Origin: a virus
IMG/VR virus record: IMGVR_UViG_3300035430_000406
Location: 1-31,498 of that record
Direction: 5' to 3' (one strand)
DNA length: 31,498 nucleotides
The translations under genes were made by a program, and so were the position numbers. Shown here piece after piece: positions 7,050 through 16,017 of the stretch; position 1 is the first letter of the stretch; every line of letters begins with the position of its first letter. The notes below the pieces were generated by a model. The model was given only the letters and a program-made list of their open reading frames with translations. It was not told where the DNA came from and did not search any database.

Positions 7050-10000
7050 GTTATTATAAAAATATATTTCAGAAAAGGATAGAGGTCGCTGGATCTAGTA
7101 AGGGAGCGAAGCCTGCCTTCATGATGCCTCCAGATGGAGCGTTTTCTAAAATAGGGTATGCCGTTTATGAAGCCTTAGATTTAATATGTGAGGGGCCAGT
7201 AGCTGGTCTTGTTGACCAAAAAGGTATTTTGCTTCAAGGCGATAGGGCAACGAAAAATTTCGATAGCCCTCTGAATGCGGTTGGGGATGATGATTCTGGA
7301 ATTGATAGGGGAATTTACTATAATGATATTCCATTGAGAACAGATGGTGGAGTACCAACCGCAGCAAAATACGACATATCTTTCATGTCTGGGGAAGAAT
7401 TTCAGGATGGGCCTAAAATATTAAAAAGTCCAAGAAGATTGGTTAAAGTCAATGAATCAATTAAGGGGCCATACATAGCGGGCGGAAATAGTAATGGGGC
7501 TAGAAATGGAACTGGAAGCCAAGACATAAGAACAGAACCTGAAGGAGGCAGCGCTCACCTGGGACCGAATTTATCTATTGTTGGCCAGGAGTTTGGTACT
7601 ACAGTTGAAGGAGAAGAATTTGTAGAAGATGATCAAATTTTTGGCGTAGATAGAGCAACAATTATATCCCTCATTGCAGCGCTAGCTGGGGCTAGCGCTG
7701 CTAGTGGAGAATCTAGGGATTTTGTGAATTGGCAAAATTTTATTCCAGCAGAAGTCCTTGAAAAACCATATCTTTATACAAATCATGATAAAGATGTTAC
7801 AAAGTTGGATATCACCTTAGTGGTAAACACCTTAAATGATACCAGAACTTCATCCACCGCAAGTGAAAATGAAGCTGGAAGAAGCAAAATGGGCCAACCG
7901 ACGCCAATAACAATAACATTTGAAATTGGAGTAGGCAAGGCGGACAAATTTGGCAACGAAACAATTTCTCCCGCATCTTTTGTCGCAAGAGGGGGAAAGG
8001 GCGTAACCTTGGGGGAGGGTAACGGACGAATTGCCGTAAGTGGCATCGTTACCAGCGCATATCATGTTTCAGTAGAGAATATTGTTTTACCAGAAATTGG
8101 CGAAGACGATCTTTATAATTTTATTAGAATTAGAAAAATCGAAGCCGAAACGTTTTCCAGTGTTGTTAATCGAAACGGTGGGGTAGCCCATATAGCAGAA
8201 ATAATAGATGAAACTTTATTGTATCCAAATTCTGTTATTGTAGAAAGCTCTATTGATGCAAAATATTTTTCGAATGTTCCGTCTAGAAGCTTTAGGCTTA
8301 AGGGTAAAAAAGTTTTAATCCCATCTAATTACACTCCTATAAATGCAGATGGAAGTGATAGAAGGTTTCATAAAGCGGGAGAAGCCAGCACAAGGGGCAA
8401 CTTAATATATAGCGGGGACTGGGATGGCACTTTCAAATTCGGTTGGACTGATAACCCCGCTTGGATTTATTATGATCTTCTTGTAAACACCAGATATGGT
8501 GTAGGTTCGTACTTAAGAGATGTTAATATTGTAGATAAATGGTCTCTTTATGAAATAGGTATGTATTGCGATGCGGTCACAATGAATGACAATAGTCAGC
8601 AAACAAAAGTATCGGGTGCTGGCGTTTTTATAGGATTAGACGATGGATTTGGTGGGCTAGAGCCAAGATTTAGTTCAAATGTTATAATAAGCGACCAGGC
8701 AAAAGCGTATGAAACTTTGCAGGATTTTGCAAAGTCATTTATGGCCATGACTTATTATAACAATTCCGTTGTAAATGTTAGAATCGACCAGCCGTTTTCG
8801 TTTGAAGGTTTTGAGAGAGATCAGCAATTTGAAGAAGATTTGTCTGATTCAGCAGAAGTTTCTGATGAGTTTATACCACCAAAGGAATTGCAATTTCCTA
8901 GTCATTTAAATTTCAACAACCTAAATGTTAAAGATGGAATTTTTGTCTACTCTGATGTAGATAAAAATACAAAATTTAATGCTGTAGAGGTTTCTTATCT
9001 AGACAAAAGAAATAATTTTACTTACAAAACAGAATATGAGGAAGACCCAGAATCAATTAAAAAAATTGGAGTTAATTTTAGACAAATGGCTGGATTGGGA
9101 GTTACCTCAAGGGGGCAGGCAAAAAGACTTGCTAGATCGTTGCTGTTTGAATCTATTAACACTAGTGAAAAAGTTTCCTTCACCGCTGGTTTGGATGCCC
9201 TTTTATTAGAGCCTGGGGATATTATTAGAATAGACGATGAGCTGAAGGGTTTTACTAAAAATTTCGGTGTTGTATTGGGGACTTCTGGGCAAACAACTTA
9301 TTATGATCCAGACTCAACTGGAATATTACCAGATATAACTACTGGATTAGGGCCAAGGGCTATCATAGTAGACCCAGCAAAACAAAGCGACCAATTGGAT
9401 TATTTAACTGGTGGAGTTCTGACAATAAGAAACCCTCTGGGACAAAGTGGTATCGATCAATTTTACTCCAACCCGACCGCAGACAATGATCTTTACAAAA
9501 GAATACACCAGCCACAAACGATAGAGCTTAAGTTGCATGTTGGTGGATCTGGACTTACTTATGATGTGTTGGATGATGGTTTGGCTTTATATATAGATGG
9601 AGTGGCGACATTTAAGGATGGAAGTGGTGGAACAAATTTACCGAGCCAATGGTTTTCTGAAAAAGATGTTAATATATTGCACGGGTCGCATTATACTGTT
9701 GATGCTAGTGGAAGGTTCCCTAGATATTATAGAGTTTTAAGTATAGAAGAATCCCCAGATAAAGGATTCGATGTATCTGCTACAGTATTCTATACTGGAA
9801 AACATAAATTTATCGAAGAGGGTATTAGTTTCGATATTAATGAAGATGTATTTGAACCAGAATTGAGCTTGAGTCAGGTGCAAACCCCAAATCCGCCACA
9901 AGGAATTTCTACTGGCGCATTTGTGCAACAAGCTGATAATTCTTTAGTTCTGCCAATACAAATTACTGGAGCAGCGAGTATCCCAGGGGATAGATTTGTG

Positions 10001-12457
10001 GTGATTTTAGAAGAGCCTAATACTAATTCAATAATAGGAGAAGTTAATAAAAGCGTGAGTCTTGTCACTAATTTTAATTTAAGTGGAAACCAAAAAATTG
10101 ATCAAATAGGAGATTATACTATAACTGTATTTTCTGAAAATGCTTCAACTAATGTAAGAAGTATTGGTTTTGCAACTTTAAATTTCTCAACAACTCCAGG
10201 CGACTTTTTGTTTGATATAAACAATGATGCATTCATAGAATATGCAAATATATCGCTTGATACAAATTTTGGACAGGGATACTCTTCCGTAGATAGAACT
10301 GGAAGTGGTGATAATTCATTTAAACAATTCGACCCGTCAATAAATGCCGTATTCGATATGGTATTTAAGGACGCTTTTAATAACAGCGGCAATGCAATTT
10401 TGCCGCAAGTTTCTGGGCAAATCATTAATCTAAAAAACGTTCAAGGAGATTTACTGGCTTCTCCATTAAAAACGTTGTCAAATGAAACCACCGTTACAAT
10501 AACAAACGACGAATTGAATAGCGGCTTTGGGTATACTGGTGATGGAAGATACCTTATACCGCCAAGTGTTGATTTTGAGATTTCGGAATTTACCTTAACT
10601 GGAACTGGCACTTCGACATCTAGTCATTTTGTTTCTTTCGAGGAATCGTTCGATGAGACCCCAGTGGTGTTTACTTCTCAAGTGTTAAATGATATTGAAG
10701 GCTCACATGCAAAAATTGGAATAGTGAGCGTAGGTTCGGGTGGTTTTACGATTACTGGTTTGAATGGAGTGGATTCTAGTTATAATTACATAGCTACAAA
10801 AACTGGAACTTTTTCATTAAACAATTCTCTTGAAAAAATTGAAGTTGGCATAGCTACAAAAACGGGTGCATCTGGATATAGTCAAGTACAATTTAGCAAT
10901 ACTTTTGATTCAGCGCCAAATGTCATAATTCAAATACAACAGCCAGAAACTGAAAAAGAAAGTTATTTTTCAGAAACTGTAATAACTGGAATAACCACAT
11001 CTGGATTTTCTTTTAATGCATTCCAACCAGATGGATCAAACCCCAGCGGAACAGGGAATTTTGCTTACATAGCTACAGAGGATAGTATATTTAATGTTTC
11101 AAGCTCAAGTCAGTTCCCGATTCAATCCATTAACTACGCATCAACGGGAGAAGCCTCTTTTGAGTTTACATCTGGAAATGTTTTTGAATCTATAAATGGC
11201 AGCAATAATGCTGGATTAAGATTTAATCACGATAATTCTGCCGTTTTCCCTCAGAGAATTGGAGTTAATGCTGGTATGCAAGATAAGTGCATGGCTGTTT
11301 TCAGAACAACTGGAGACACTAACCAAATATCGTTACATTATTTTGATAGAGACAATGCGACATCTGGAATGTATTTCGGGTCATCGGATGAAACTTTAAA
11401 TTTTATTGATGTTGAATCAACGGACGAATCTTTGGATATTACTGGATATTCAACAACCGTTACGCCTGGAACTTTTATTACAGGGGATGATGGTTTCCTT
11501 TTTGACGACCCCGATTCATCGGTTCACAGAATTATATGTGCGTTGGCAACACCAGTTCCAACTGGTGCGACCGTTGATGTTTCGTTCAATTGCTTAAATG
11601 AAACTGGTTCTTATACATACTTTTTGGGTAAATTAAATGGCCTTGGATTAGTGCAGACACCATCAACTACTAGTGTGGTGCTGGGATCAAATTCTCAAAC
11701 CATTGTAAATGGTTCAGAAATAGGATCTGGTTTGGTGTTTTTTGCAAACACCCTGGCTGGGGCACTTGAGGTAGAAAATATAGATGTTTCTATTAGTGGG
11801 GCGGCTGCTACGACTTACGACTTTACTGGAGATTTATCTCTGGAAACTTGGGCGAGGTTTGATGAAGGTTTAACAGGTAAACAGTATCTTTTTGAACACT
11901 ATCTAAGTGGGACTGGTATTGGATGGTTCCAGTCTGGAGATGGCAAAAATTACATAAATGTGAATGGAACGGATTTCGAGGCGAGTGCCACTAATTTGAA
12001 TGATGGAGAAAAGCATAATGTTAGAGTTATTCTTGATAGAGATGCTGGAATCAAAACATACGTTGATGGATCCCTGGATATCACTAATACTGGTATAACT
12101 GGGTCAGGTTTTACTGGCGATCTTTTTGCATCAACATCTTTCAAGGTTCTCGCAAATTCTCAGCAGACTGGATCTACCTTGCATCAAGGAGGGGTTTATC
12201 ACTATTTTGGATTTATCGCAAGCGGGATAACTGGAGATTACACAAATTCTCCAGATTTATTTAGGGATACATATAGTGGCCACGCTGATTCCGTATTTTT
12301 AATCAATACTGGAGAATCTTCTATTGTTGATTATACGGCAAACAACAATCAAGTAACCATAAGTGGAGACTTAATAGTTTTAGATCAACTAATTGATCAA
12401 ACATCTTTGGTTAGCGATATTAGTATATTACAAATTTCTTCTACTGGACAATTATGA
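7046..12457 (+). CDS. J: Tail tip host-specificity protein J (gpJ-like), 1803 residues
   Basis: The largest gene in the window. The N-terminus has the gpJ signature (FSKIGYAVYEALDLICEG, then GIYYNDIPLR), followed by the central-hub part with AWIYYDLLVNTRYGVG near residue 475 and LEPGDIIRIDDE near 725. From about residue 950 onwards the protein is a string of beta-rich domains. Around 1190-1360 two similar units each contain an F-x2-FD-x-xP-V element and end near YIAT; they resemble H-type-lectin-like receptor modules. Residues about 1590-1760 look like a LamG/concanavalin-type domain (LSLETWARF, TYVDGSLDI). Lambda gpJ is about 1130 residues, so the extra length is mostly C-terminal and is likely the receptor-binding part. 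It is followed by an ATGA overlap with the next virion gene. Confidence 0.9.
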   Translation: MSYYKNIFQKRIEVAGSSKGAKPAFMMPPDGAFSKIGYAVYEALDLICEGPVAGLVDQKGILLQGDRATKNFDSPLNAVGDDDSGIDRGIYYNDIPLRTDGGVPTAAKYDISFMSGEEFQDGPKILKSPRRLVKVNESIKGPYIAGGNSNGARNGTGSQDIRTEPEGGSAHLGPNLSIVGQEFGTTVEGEEFVEDDQIFGVDRATIISLIAALAGASAASGESRDFVNWQNFIPAEVLEKPYLYTNHDKDVTKLDITLVVNTLNDTRTSSTASENEAGRSKMGQPTPITITFEIGVGKADKFGNETISPASFVARGGKGVTLGEGNGRIAVSGIVTSAYHVSVENIVLPEIGEDDLYNFIRIRKIEAETFSSVVNRNGGVAHIAEIIDETLLYPNSVIVESSIDAKYFSNVPSRSFRLKGKKVLIPSNYTPINADGSDRRFHKAGEASTRGNLIYSGDWDGTFKFGWTDNPAWIYYDLLVNTRYGVGSYLRDVNIVDKWSLYEIGMYCDAVTMNDNSQQTKVSGAGVFIGLDDGFGGLEPRFSSNVIISDQAKAYETLQDFAKSFMAMTYYNNSVVNVRIDQPFSFEGFERDQQFEEDLSDSAEVSDEFIPPKELQFPSHLNFNNLNVKDGIFVYSDVDKNTKFNAVEVSYLDKRNNFTYKTEYEEDPESIKKIGVNFRQMAGLGVTSRGQAKRLARSLLFESINTSEKVSFTAGLDALLLEPGDIIRIDDELKGFTKNFGVVLGTSGQTTYYDPDSTGILPDITTGLGPRAIIVDPAKQSDQLDYLTGGVLTIRNPLGQSGIDQFYSNPTADNDLYKRIHQPQTIELKLHVGGSGLTYDVLDDGLALYIDGVATFKDGSGGTNLPSQWFSEKDVNILHGSHYTVDASGRFPRYYRVLSIEESPDKGFDVSATVFYTGKHKFIEEGISFDINEDVFEPELSLSQVQTPNPPQGISTGAFVQQADNSLVLPIQITGAASIPGDRFVVILEEPNTNSIIGEVNKSVSLVTNFNLSGNQKIDQIGDYTITVFSENASTNVRSIGFATLNFSTTPGDFLFDINNDAFIEYANISLDTNFGQGYSSVDRTGSGDNSFKQFDPSINAVFDMVFKDAFNNSGNAILPQVSGQIINLKNVQGDLLASPLKTLSNETTVTITNDELNSGFGYTGDGRYLIPPSVDFEISEFTLTGTGTSTSSHFVSFEESFDETPVVFTSQVLNDIEGSHAKIGIVSVGSGGFTITGLNGVDSSYNYIATKTGTFSLNNSLEKIEVGIATKTGASGYSQVQFSNTFDSAPNVIIQIQQPETEKESYFSETVITGITTSGFSFNAFQPDGSNPSGTGNFAYIATEDSIFNVSSSSQFPIQSINYASTGEASFEFTSGNVFESINGSNNAGLRFNHDNSAVFPQRIGVNAGMQDKCMAVFRTTGDTNQISLHYFDRDNATSGMYFGSSDETLNFIDVESTDESLDITGYSTTVTPGTFITGDDGFLFDDPDSSVHRIICALATPVPTGATVDVSFNCLNETGSYTYFLGKLNGLGLVQTPSTTSVVLGSNSQTIVNGSEIGSGLVFFANTLAGALEVENIDVSISGAAATTYDFTGDLSLETWARFDEGLTGKQYLFEHYLSGTGIGWFQSGDGKNYINVNGTDFEASATNLNDGEKHNVRVILDRDAGIKTYVDGSLDITNTGITGSGFTGDLFASTSFKVLANSQQTGSTLHQGGVYHYFGFIASGITGDYTNSPDLFRDTYSGHADSVFLINTGESSIVDYTANNNQVTISGDLIVLDQLIDQTSLVSDISILQISSTGQL

Positions 12458-13335
12458 GATTAAATAGCAGTTTTATAGGGCCACACCCTGCAAAAAGTGG
12501 ATATGTGTTGGACTTTTTTGTAAACGATAACGACCCAGTTGATTTTCAAAGTGGTTCGGGATCATTTACCGTCAATCTGCCAGATTTTGCAATCACAGGG
12601 GTTATATTTGAGGGTAAAAATTCTATATTTGAAACGGGGGTGACATTAGCTAATGTAGATCCAGTTGTAGATGCGGTGCATTTGACTTGCCTTTTTTCTG
12701 GAGATTTGGATGGAGTAACTGGTAAAGCGGTAAGTAATATAAGAAAAGTGGCGGTTTATACTGGAGTCCACCCAAGCTTTCAGCCAGATATTATTAATTT
12801 TACTAATCGTGTAAGTGAGTTTAATTTAGCTAGTGATTTAGCTGAAGCTTTTGCTTTAATTCAAGTAGATGCCTCCGAATTACAAAACAGATATAACGAA
12901 AATCTTTTCTACAAAACTATACCTTTAGATTATTTGACTTTTGGGGAGGAATCTGTTTCCGTAAGTGGAGAAATGTTTTCTGGGTTTGCCGCTAATCCAA
13001 CTATCAATCAAACTGAGGTTTTAATTTCTAGAGAAAATGCAAAAGATTTAGAGTTCTTCCAAGCTGAGGGAGTTATAGATATTTTCACTGGAACTTCAAT
13101 AACTTTAAAAAGCGGAATACCCTCTGATTTTTATGCAGAATTTAGAATAAGAACAAATACAGAAGAAGTTTCAATTTCTGGTAGTGGCCTGCCTTTAGTA
13201 TCCTCAATTAGTGGATTAACTGTATCTTCAAACGCCGTTACAATACCAACTGGAAATCAATTTTCTGAATTTGCAATTGATATGCTACTGGACTCATTGG
13301 GGCAAATTGAGAGCTTTATTATTCTTGAGTCTTAA
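12454..13335 (+). CDS. Virion protein downstream of gpJ (probable tail/receptor-binding component)
   Basis: A 293-residue protein, coupled to gpJ by an ATGA overlap and last in the rightward tail operon. Composition is typical of beta-rich tail proteins, with many Ser, Gly, Thr and Val residues and repeated -ISG- and -VSG- turns; no enzyme motif, signal peptide or membrane helix is seen. An early segment (SGYVLDFFVNDNDPVDF) and the C-terminal SISGLTVSSNAVTIP stretch look like exposed beta-sandwich parts. Position after gpJ suggests a protein attached to the tail tip or fibre. It ends face to face with the leftward GNAT gene, sharing the bases of the two stop codons. I do not recognise a named family. 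Confidence 0.6.
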   Translation: MRLNSSFIGPHPAKSGYVLDFFVNDNDPVDFQSGSGSFTVNLPDFAITGVIFEGKNSIFETGVTLANVDPVVDAVHLTCLFSGDLDGVTGKAVSNIRKVAVYTGVHPSFQPDIINFTNRVSEFNLASDLAEAFALIQVDASELQNRYNENLFYKTIPLDYLTFGEESVSVSGEMFSGFAANPTINQTEVLISRENAKDLEFFQAEGVIDIFTGTSITLKSGIPSDFYAEFRIRTNTEEVSISGSGLPLVSSISGLTVSSNAVTIPTGNQFSEFAIDMLLDSLGQIESFIILES

Positions 13336-13796
13336 GTTTTTTTAAAAAAATAATTAGCTTTTTTAAAACCCTGTCTTTTGTAGAATTTTTCCAGCCTCAC
13401 GTTTTCTTCTGAATTGCCAGAAACAACAATATCAAATTGATAGCTTTTAGAAACATCTTTAATGCTCTCTTTGAAAAGGGTTAGTGATGTTTTGGGGTCT
13501 TTTGATACCCAAATAAATTCACGCAAAATTTTAGATTTGGTGGAAAAATCAAAATCTTTAACCCAAATTATGCCGCCAAGGGGTTGGTTCTTTTTATTAA
13601 AAGAGGCGTATATAAAGAAATTTTTAAATCTTTCTGGATTGGAAAAGCATGACTTAAATGTATTTTTGTTGTACGGTGAACCGTAATGTGTTATAGGCCC
13701 AACGAGATCCGACACCCCATCTATCATGGAGTGCGAATCTTCGATGTTTTCGGCCTTACAAATCCAGCCTATAGGAGTTTTAACAATTTTCTGCAC
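13332..13796 (-). CDS. GNAT-fold acetyltransferase-like protein
   Basis: A 154-residue protein whose strand-helix order fits GNAT: FFIYASF strand, PLGGIIWVKDF strand, ILREFIWVS strand, a helix around LTLFKESIKDVSK, FDIVVSG strand, an NVRLEKFYKRQGFKK helix, and a last strand. The RLEKFYKRQGF segment is the common GNAT C-terminal signature; the acetyl-CoA pyrophosphate loop (Q/R-x-x-G-x-G) is weak. The most upstream plausible start is a GTG at 13796, which overlaps the upstream gene by 28 bp. It is the last gene of a leftward operon with the Rad52-like and glycosyltransferase genes. The substrate is unknown; small phage GNATs may act on proteins, sugars or nucleotides. Confidence 0.6.
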   Translation of the reverse strand: MQKIVKTPIGWICKAENIEDSHSMIDGVSDLVGPITHYGSPYNKNTFKSCFSNPERFKNFFIYASFNKKNQPLGGIIWVKDFDFSTKSKILREFIWVSKDPKTSLTLFKESIKDVSKSYQFDIVVSGNSEENVRLEKFYKRQGFKKANYFFKKT

Positions 13797-14521
13797 TCTT
13801 TTGCTGGAATGTCTTTATAATCTTCCCAGGATTTAATAATCTCTGGATCGTTAACATATTCTTTGTTCTTATAAAGCTCTCTAAGGTTAGCTTTGAAGTC
13901 TGAAAAGGTAAGACCCGCTTTTTCCTTCAAAATGCCTTGTGGGCTAATATCCTTTGCTCCAGAAGAGGATGGGGCGACTACGATAGGAGATTTATTCTTC
14001 GAGGAATCAATCTCGTCAGCACCAACAATATGAATACCAAGGAAGTTGCGAACAGTGCGAACAAATGCACGATTTTCTGCAATACACTCTAGGAACTTCG
14101 CCGCAAATCCGTTTGTATTGTGGATTGTAGCGTTGGCTAAAGACGAATAGTATAAACTGTGATGTGTGTCTAAACCATTTTCGTAGTTTGGCATAAAATT
14201 AATAACACAACGAACAACCGCTCTTTCGTCTGAACTTTCTTCGAGATCGTAGGTGACAGAATAAATTCCACGAAGCTTTGCAAGCTCTTTGATGCCGCTG
14301 AGCTTAATCAAAAGCTGGGAATCATCCAACCCTTCGATGGATTCTGGAACTGGCATCTTTCGCATCTCAAACCAATCTTTGTTGGGGTAAAGATGTTCTG
14401 GGTTAATCATGGCTCGCCAGTTGACGGAACCATCCTCATTAAAGATATAATCAACAGACTCTAGGAGTCCATGTTCGTTGCGCTTCCAGATGTCTGGGCC
14501 ATATAATTTATTCTTCGTCAT
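13769..14521 (-). CDS. Rad52/ERF-like single-strand annealing protein candidate
   Basis: A 250-residue protein. The core at residues 85-170 follows the Rad52/ERF pattern: a strand (IYSVTYDLEE), a charged turn (SSDERAVVRCVINF), a short link, then LANATIHNT and a helix FLECIAENRAFVRTVRNFLGI. The last helix resembles the AETRA-x-x-RALR motif of annealing proteins, which fold ssDNA onto complementary strands during phage recombination and end joining. Residues 175-200 are a likely flexible linker and the C-terminal basic helix may contact DNA or partners. Its operon begins with a possible ssDNA-binding protein, but glycosyltransferase genes lie between them. It overlaps both neighbours (14 and 28 bp). 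Family placement is by pattern only; a related recombination mediator is an alternative. Confidence 0.55.
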   Translation of the reverse strand: MTKNKLYGPDIWKRNEHGLLESVDYIFNEDGSVNWRAMINPEHLYPNKDWFEMRKMPVPESIEGLDDSQLLIKLSGIKELAKLRGIYSVTYDLEESSDERAVVRCVINFMPNYENGLDTHHSLYYSSLANATIHNTNGFAAKFLECIAENRAFVRTVRNFLGIHIVGADEIDSSKNKSPIVVAPSSSGAKDISPQGILKEKAGLTFSDFKANLRELYKNKEYVNDPEIIKSWEDYKDIPAKECRKLLKLL

Positions 14522-15629
14522 ATAAATATAAACTTTCTAATTCTTTTGATGAGGCTTCATCATAGACGAAGTTATTTGATTTGTCAAGTCTTTTTGCGGA
14601 AGATTCTGATCTAAAAACTTCGCCATTAGATACGAACCTTTTCTTAGAGAGAAATTTTGCAGCTTTTATTTTTTCATCAGGGCTAACATCTTCCAACACG
14701 TTAAAATCAAAATACTTTAAACGAACAGAAGAAACCTTACTTTTGTCTTTGACTCTGATTATGACTTGGATTTTTTTGTTTTTTAAAATTTTAAAAAATT
14801 CTGAAAGATCGGTTTCTTCGTGTTCGTCGTATTCGTAAATAACTTGCTTTAGATTAGGCATATATTGCAAGGCTTCGGTATCGAAAATTTCAGATAAGTG
14901 GAGGCTCACAATACACATTTGACTCCATTGGCAAATGTTGTTTAAATCAAAATGCAAATCTCCCCTAATGTTTACTGGTTTGCCAGCTAATTCTTTTGAA
15001 TACCCAAAGAAGTTTGGTATAATTTCAACAGTATCGTTATTGAAATTTGATCCCATTCTAATTGTTTTGAAATTAATTTTTTTGGGAATCTCTAATTGAT
15101 CTAAAATAGCTTGTGCGATTTTTTCTGGCTTGATTTCGTTGATTCTTTTACAGTTTGTCCCGAAGGAAGGTTTGTTTTCGGAAAAATCTGGGCACAAACT
15201 AATGCAGGAATTATTTTTATGCCAAAGTGGTTTTGAGTTTTCTGGATAAAGATTAAAATGTAAAATCACCGATGGAACATCGTAAATACTGGAAACGTGG
15301 GCTGGAAGACTATCGCAACCAAAATGAGCTTTAGAATTTTTGATTACATAGTTCATTTGCCTGTAAGAGTTTCCTAGGGTGGATGAATCTATTCCGTTTA
15401 TTTGTTTATCTTCTGGGCCGCCCACTTGAACTATCTTTATGTCGCCAAGGTGAGGTTTGATTAAATTTAATACCAAATCCCAATACAAATAATTTGCGGC
15501 TGGCATCTTGTTTGATGCCTGAAGAGTTACATATTTTTCAGGAAGTCCTGGATAAAAATGATCTGTAATTACGGGCTTGCCGATTTTAACGCCCAAATCT
15601 TTTGCATAAACTTCAGCTATATGACTCAT
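14508..15629 (-). CDS. C-terminal half of a split GT9-like (heptosyltransferase-type) enzyme
   Basis: A 373-residue protein. Residues 1-140 match the second Rossmann domain of GT9 ADP-heptose:LPS heptosyltransferases: an early YVTLQAS strand, a VQVGGPED strand-turn, and HFGCDSLPAHVSSIYDVPSVIL corresponding to the family's -DS-x3-H-x2A- nucleotide-sugar site. The first Rossmann domain is missing here; a matching segment lies at the end of the gene at 16007-17695. The rest (about 190-373) contains no motif I recognise. The start (MSHIAEVY) looks like the inter-domain link of an intact GT9 enzyme. It overlaps the DUF6165 gene by 17 bp. Likely role: completing a GT-B glycosyltransferase by association with the N-terminal half. 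Confidence 0.65.
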   Translation of the reverse strand: MSHIAEVYAKDLGVKIGKPVITDHFYPGLPEKYVTLQASNKMPAANYLYWDLVLNLIKPHLGDIKIVQVGGPEDKQINGIDSSTLGNSYRQMNYVIKNSKAHFGCDSLPAHVSSIYDVPSVILHFNLYPENSKPLWHKNNSCISLCPDFSENKPSFGTNCKRINEIKPEKIAQAILDQLEIPKKINFKTIRMGSNFNNDTVEIIPNFFGYSKELAGKPVNIRGDLHFDLNNICQWSQMCIVSLHLSEIFDTEALQYMPNLKQVIYEYDEHEETDLSEFFKILKNKKIQVIIRVKDKSKVSSVRLKYFDFNVLEDVSPDEKIKAAKFLSKKRFVSNGEVFRSESSAKRLDKSNNFVYDEASSKELESLYLYDEE

Positions 15630-16017
15630 ATGATTTTACTTCTTTTACGTTTGAATTTGTAAGTTGATTAATTTGGTTTTTGATTTCAAAGCGTTTGTCG
15701 TTTGTGTGATATACGTCTCTAGCAAGACGAATAAACCTTGCGCCAAAATCTTTATTTCTTTCACATTCTGTGATATTATCTTCAATATGCCAAAGGCCTA
15801 AGTTAATTTGATAAAGATCGGCTTTCAATGCATAGAATTGAGATTTTGAAACCGATGTCGATGAAAAAACTACTTCAATAAATGCCGCAGAAAGTTGTTC
15901 TTTTTCGTTTTTGACTTCGTTGAGCTTATCTTCGTCTTTGATCATTGCCGATTTGATTTCAAGAATCGTCAGTTTATCAACAAGCTCGCCTACTGATATT
16001 GGTGTATTAATTTTCAT
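15613..16017 (-). CDS. DUF6165 family protein
   Basis: A 134-residue protein with the hallmarks of DUF6165: ISVGELVDKLTILEIK at the N-terminus, LYQINLGLWHIEDNI in the middle, and FIRLARDVYHTNDKR followed by a KNQINQ helix. The fold looks all-helical. Family members commonly sit beside glycosyltransferase and TPR genes, but their role is not established. The ATG at 16017 (MKINTPISVGE) is preferred to a TTG at 16026 because family members start this way. It overlaps the upstream glycosyltransferase by 11 bp and the downstream GT9 half by 17 bp, so it physically separates the two GT9 parts. It could bridge the halves or be an unrelated insertion. Confidence 0.8.
   Translation of the reverse strand: MKINTPISVGELVDKLTILEIKSAMIKDEDKLNEVKNEKEQLSAAFIEVVFSSTSVSKSQFYALKADLYQINLGLWHIEDNITECERNKDFGARFIRLARDVYHTNDKRFEIKNQINQLTNSNVKEVKSYESYS

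Noticed and set aside
13335-13352. T-run then A-run after the tail operon as a terminator
   Set aside because: The self-complementary run has no GC stem or loop and lies inside the coding part of the GNAT gene, so it is not a credible Rho-independent terminator.
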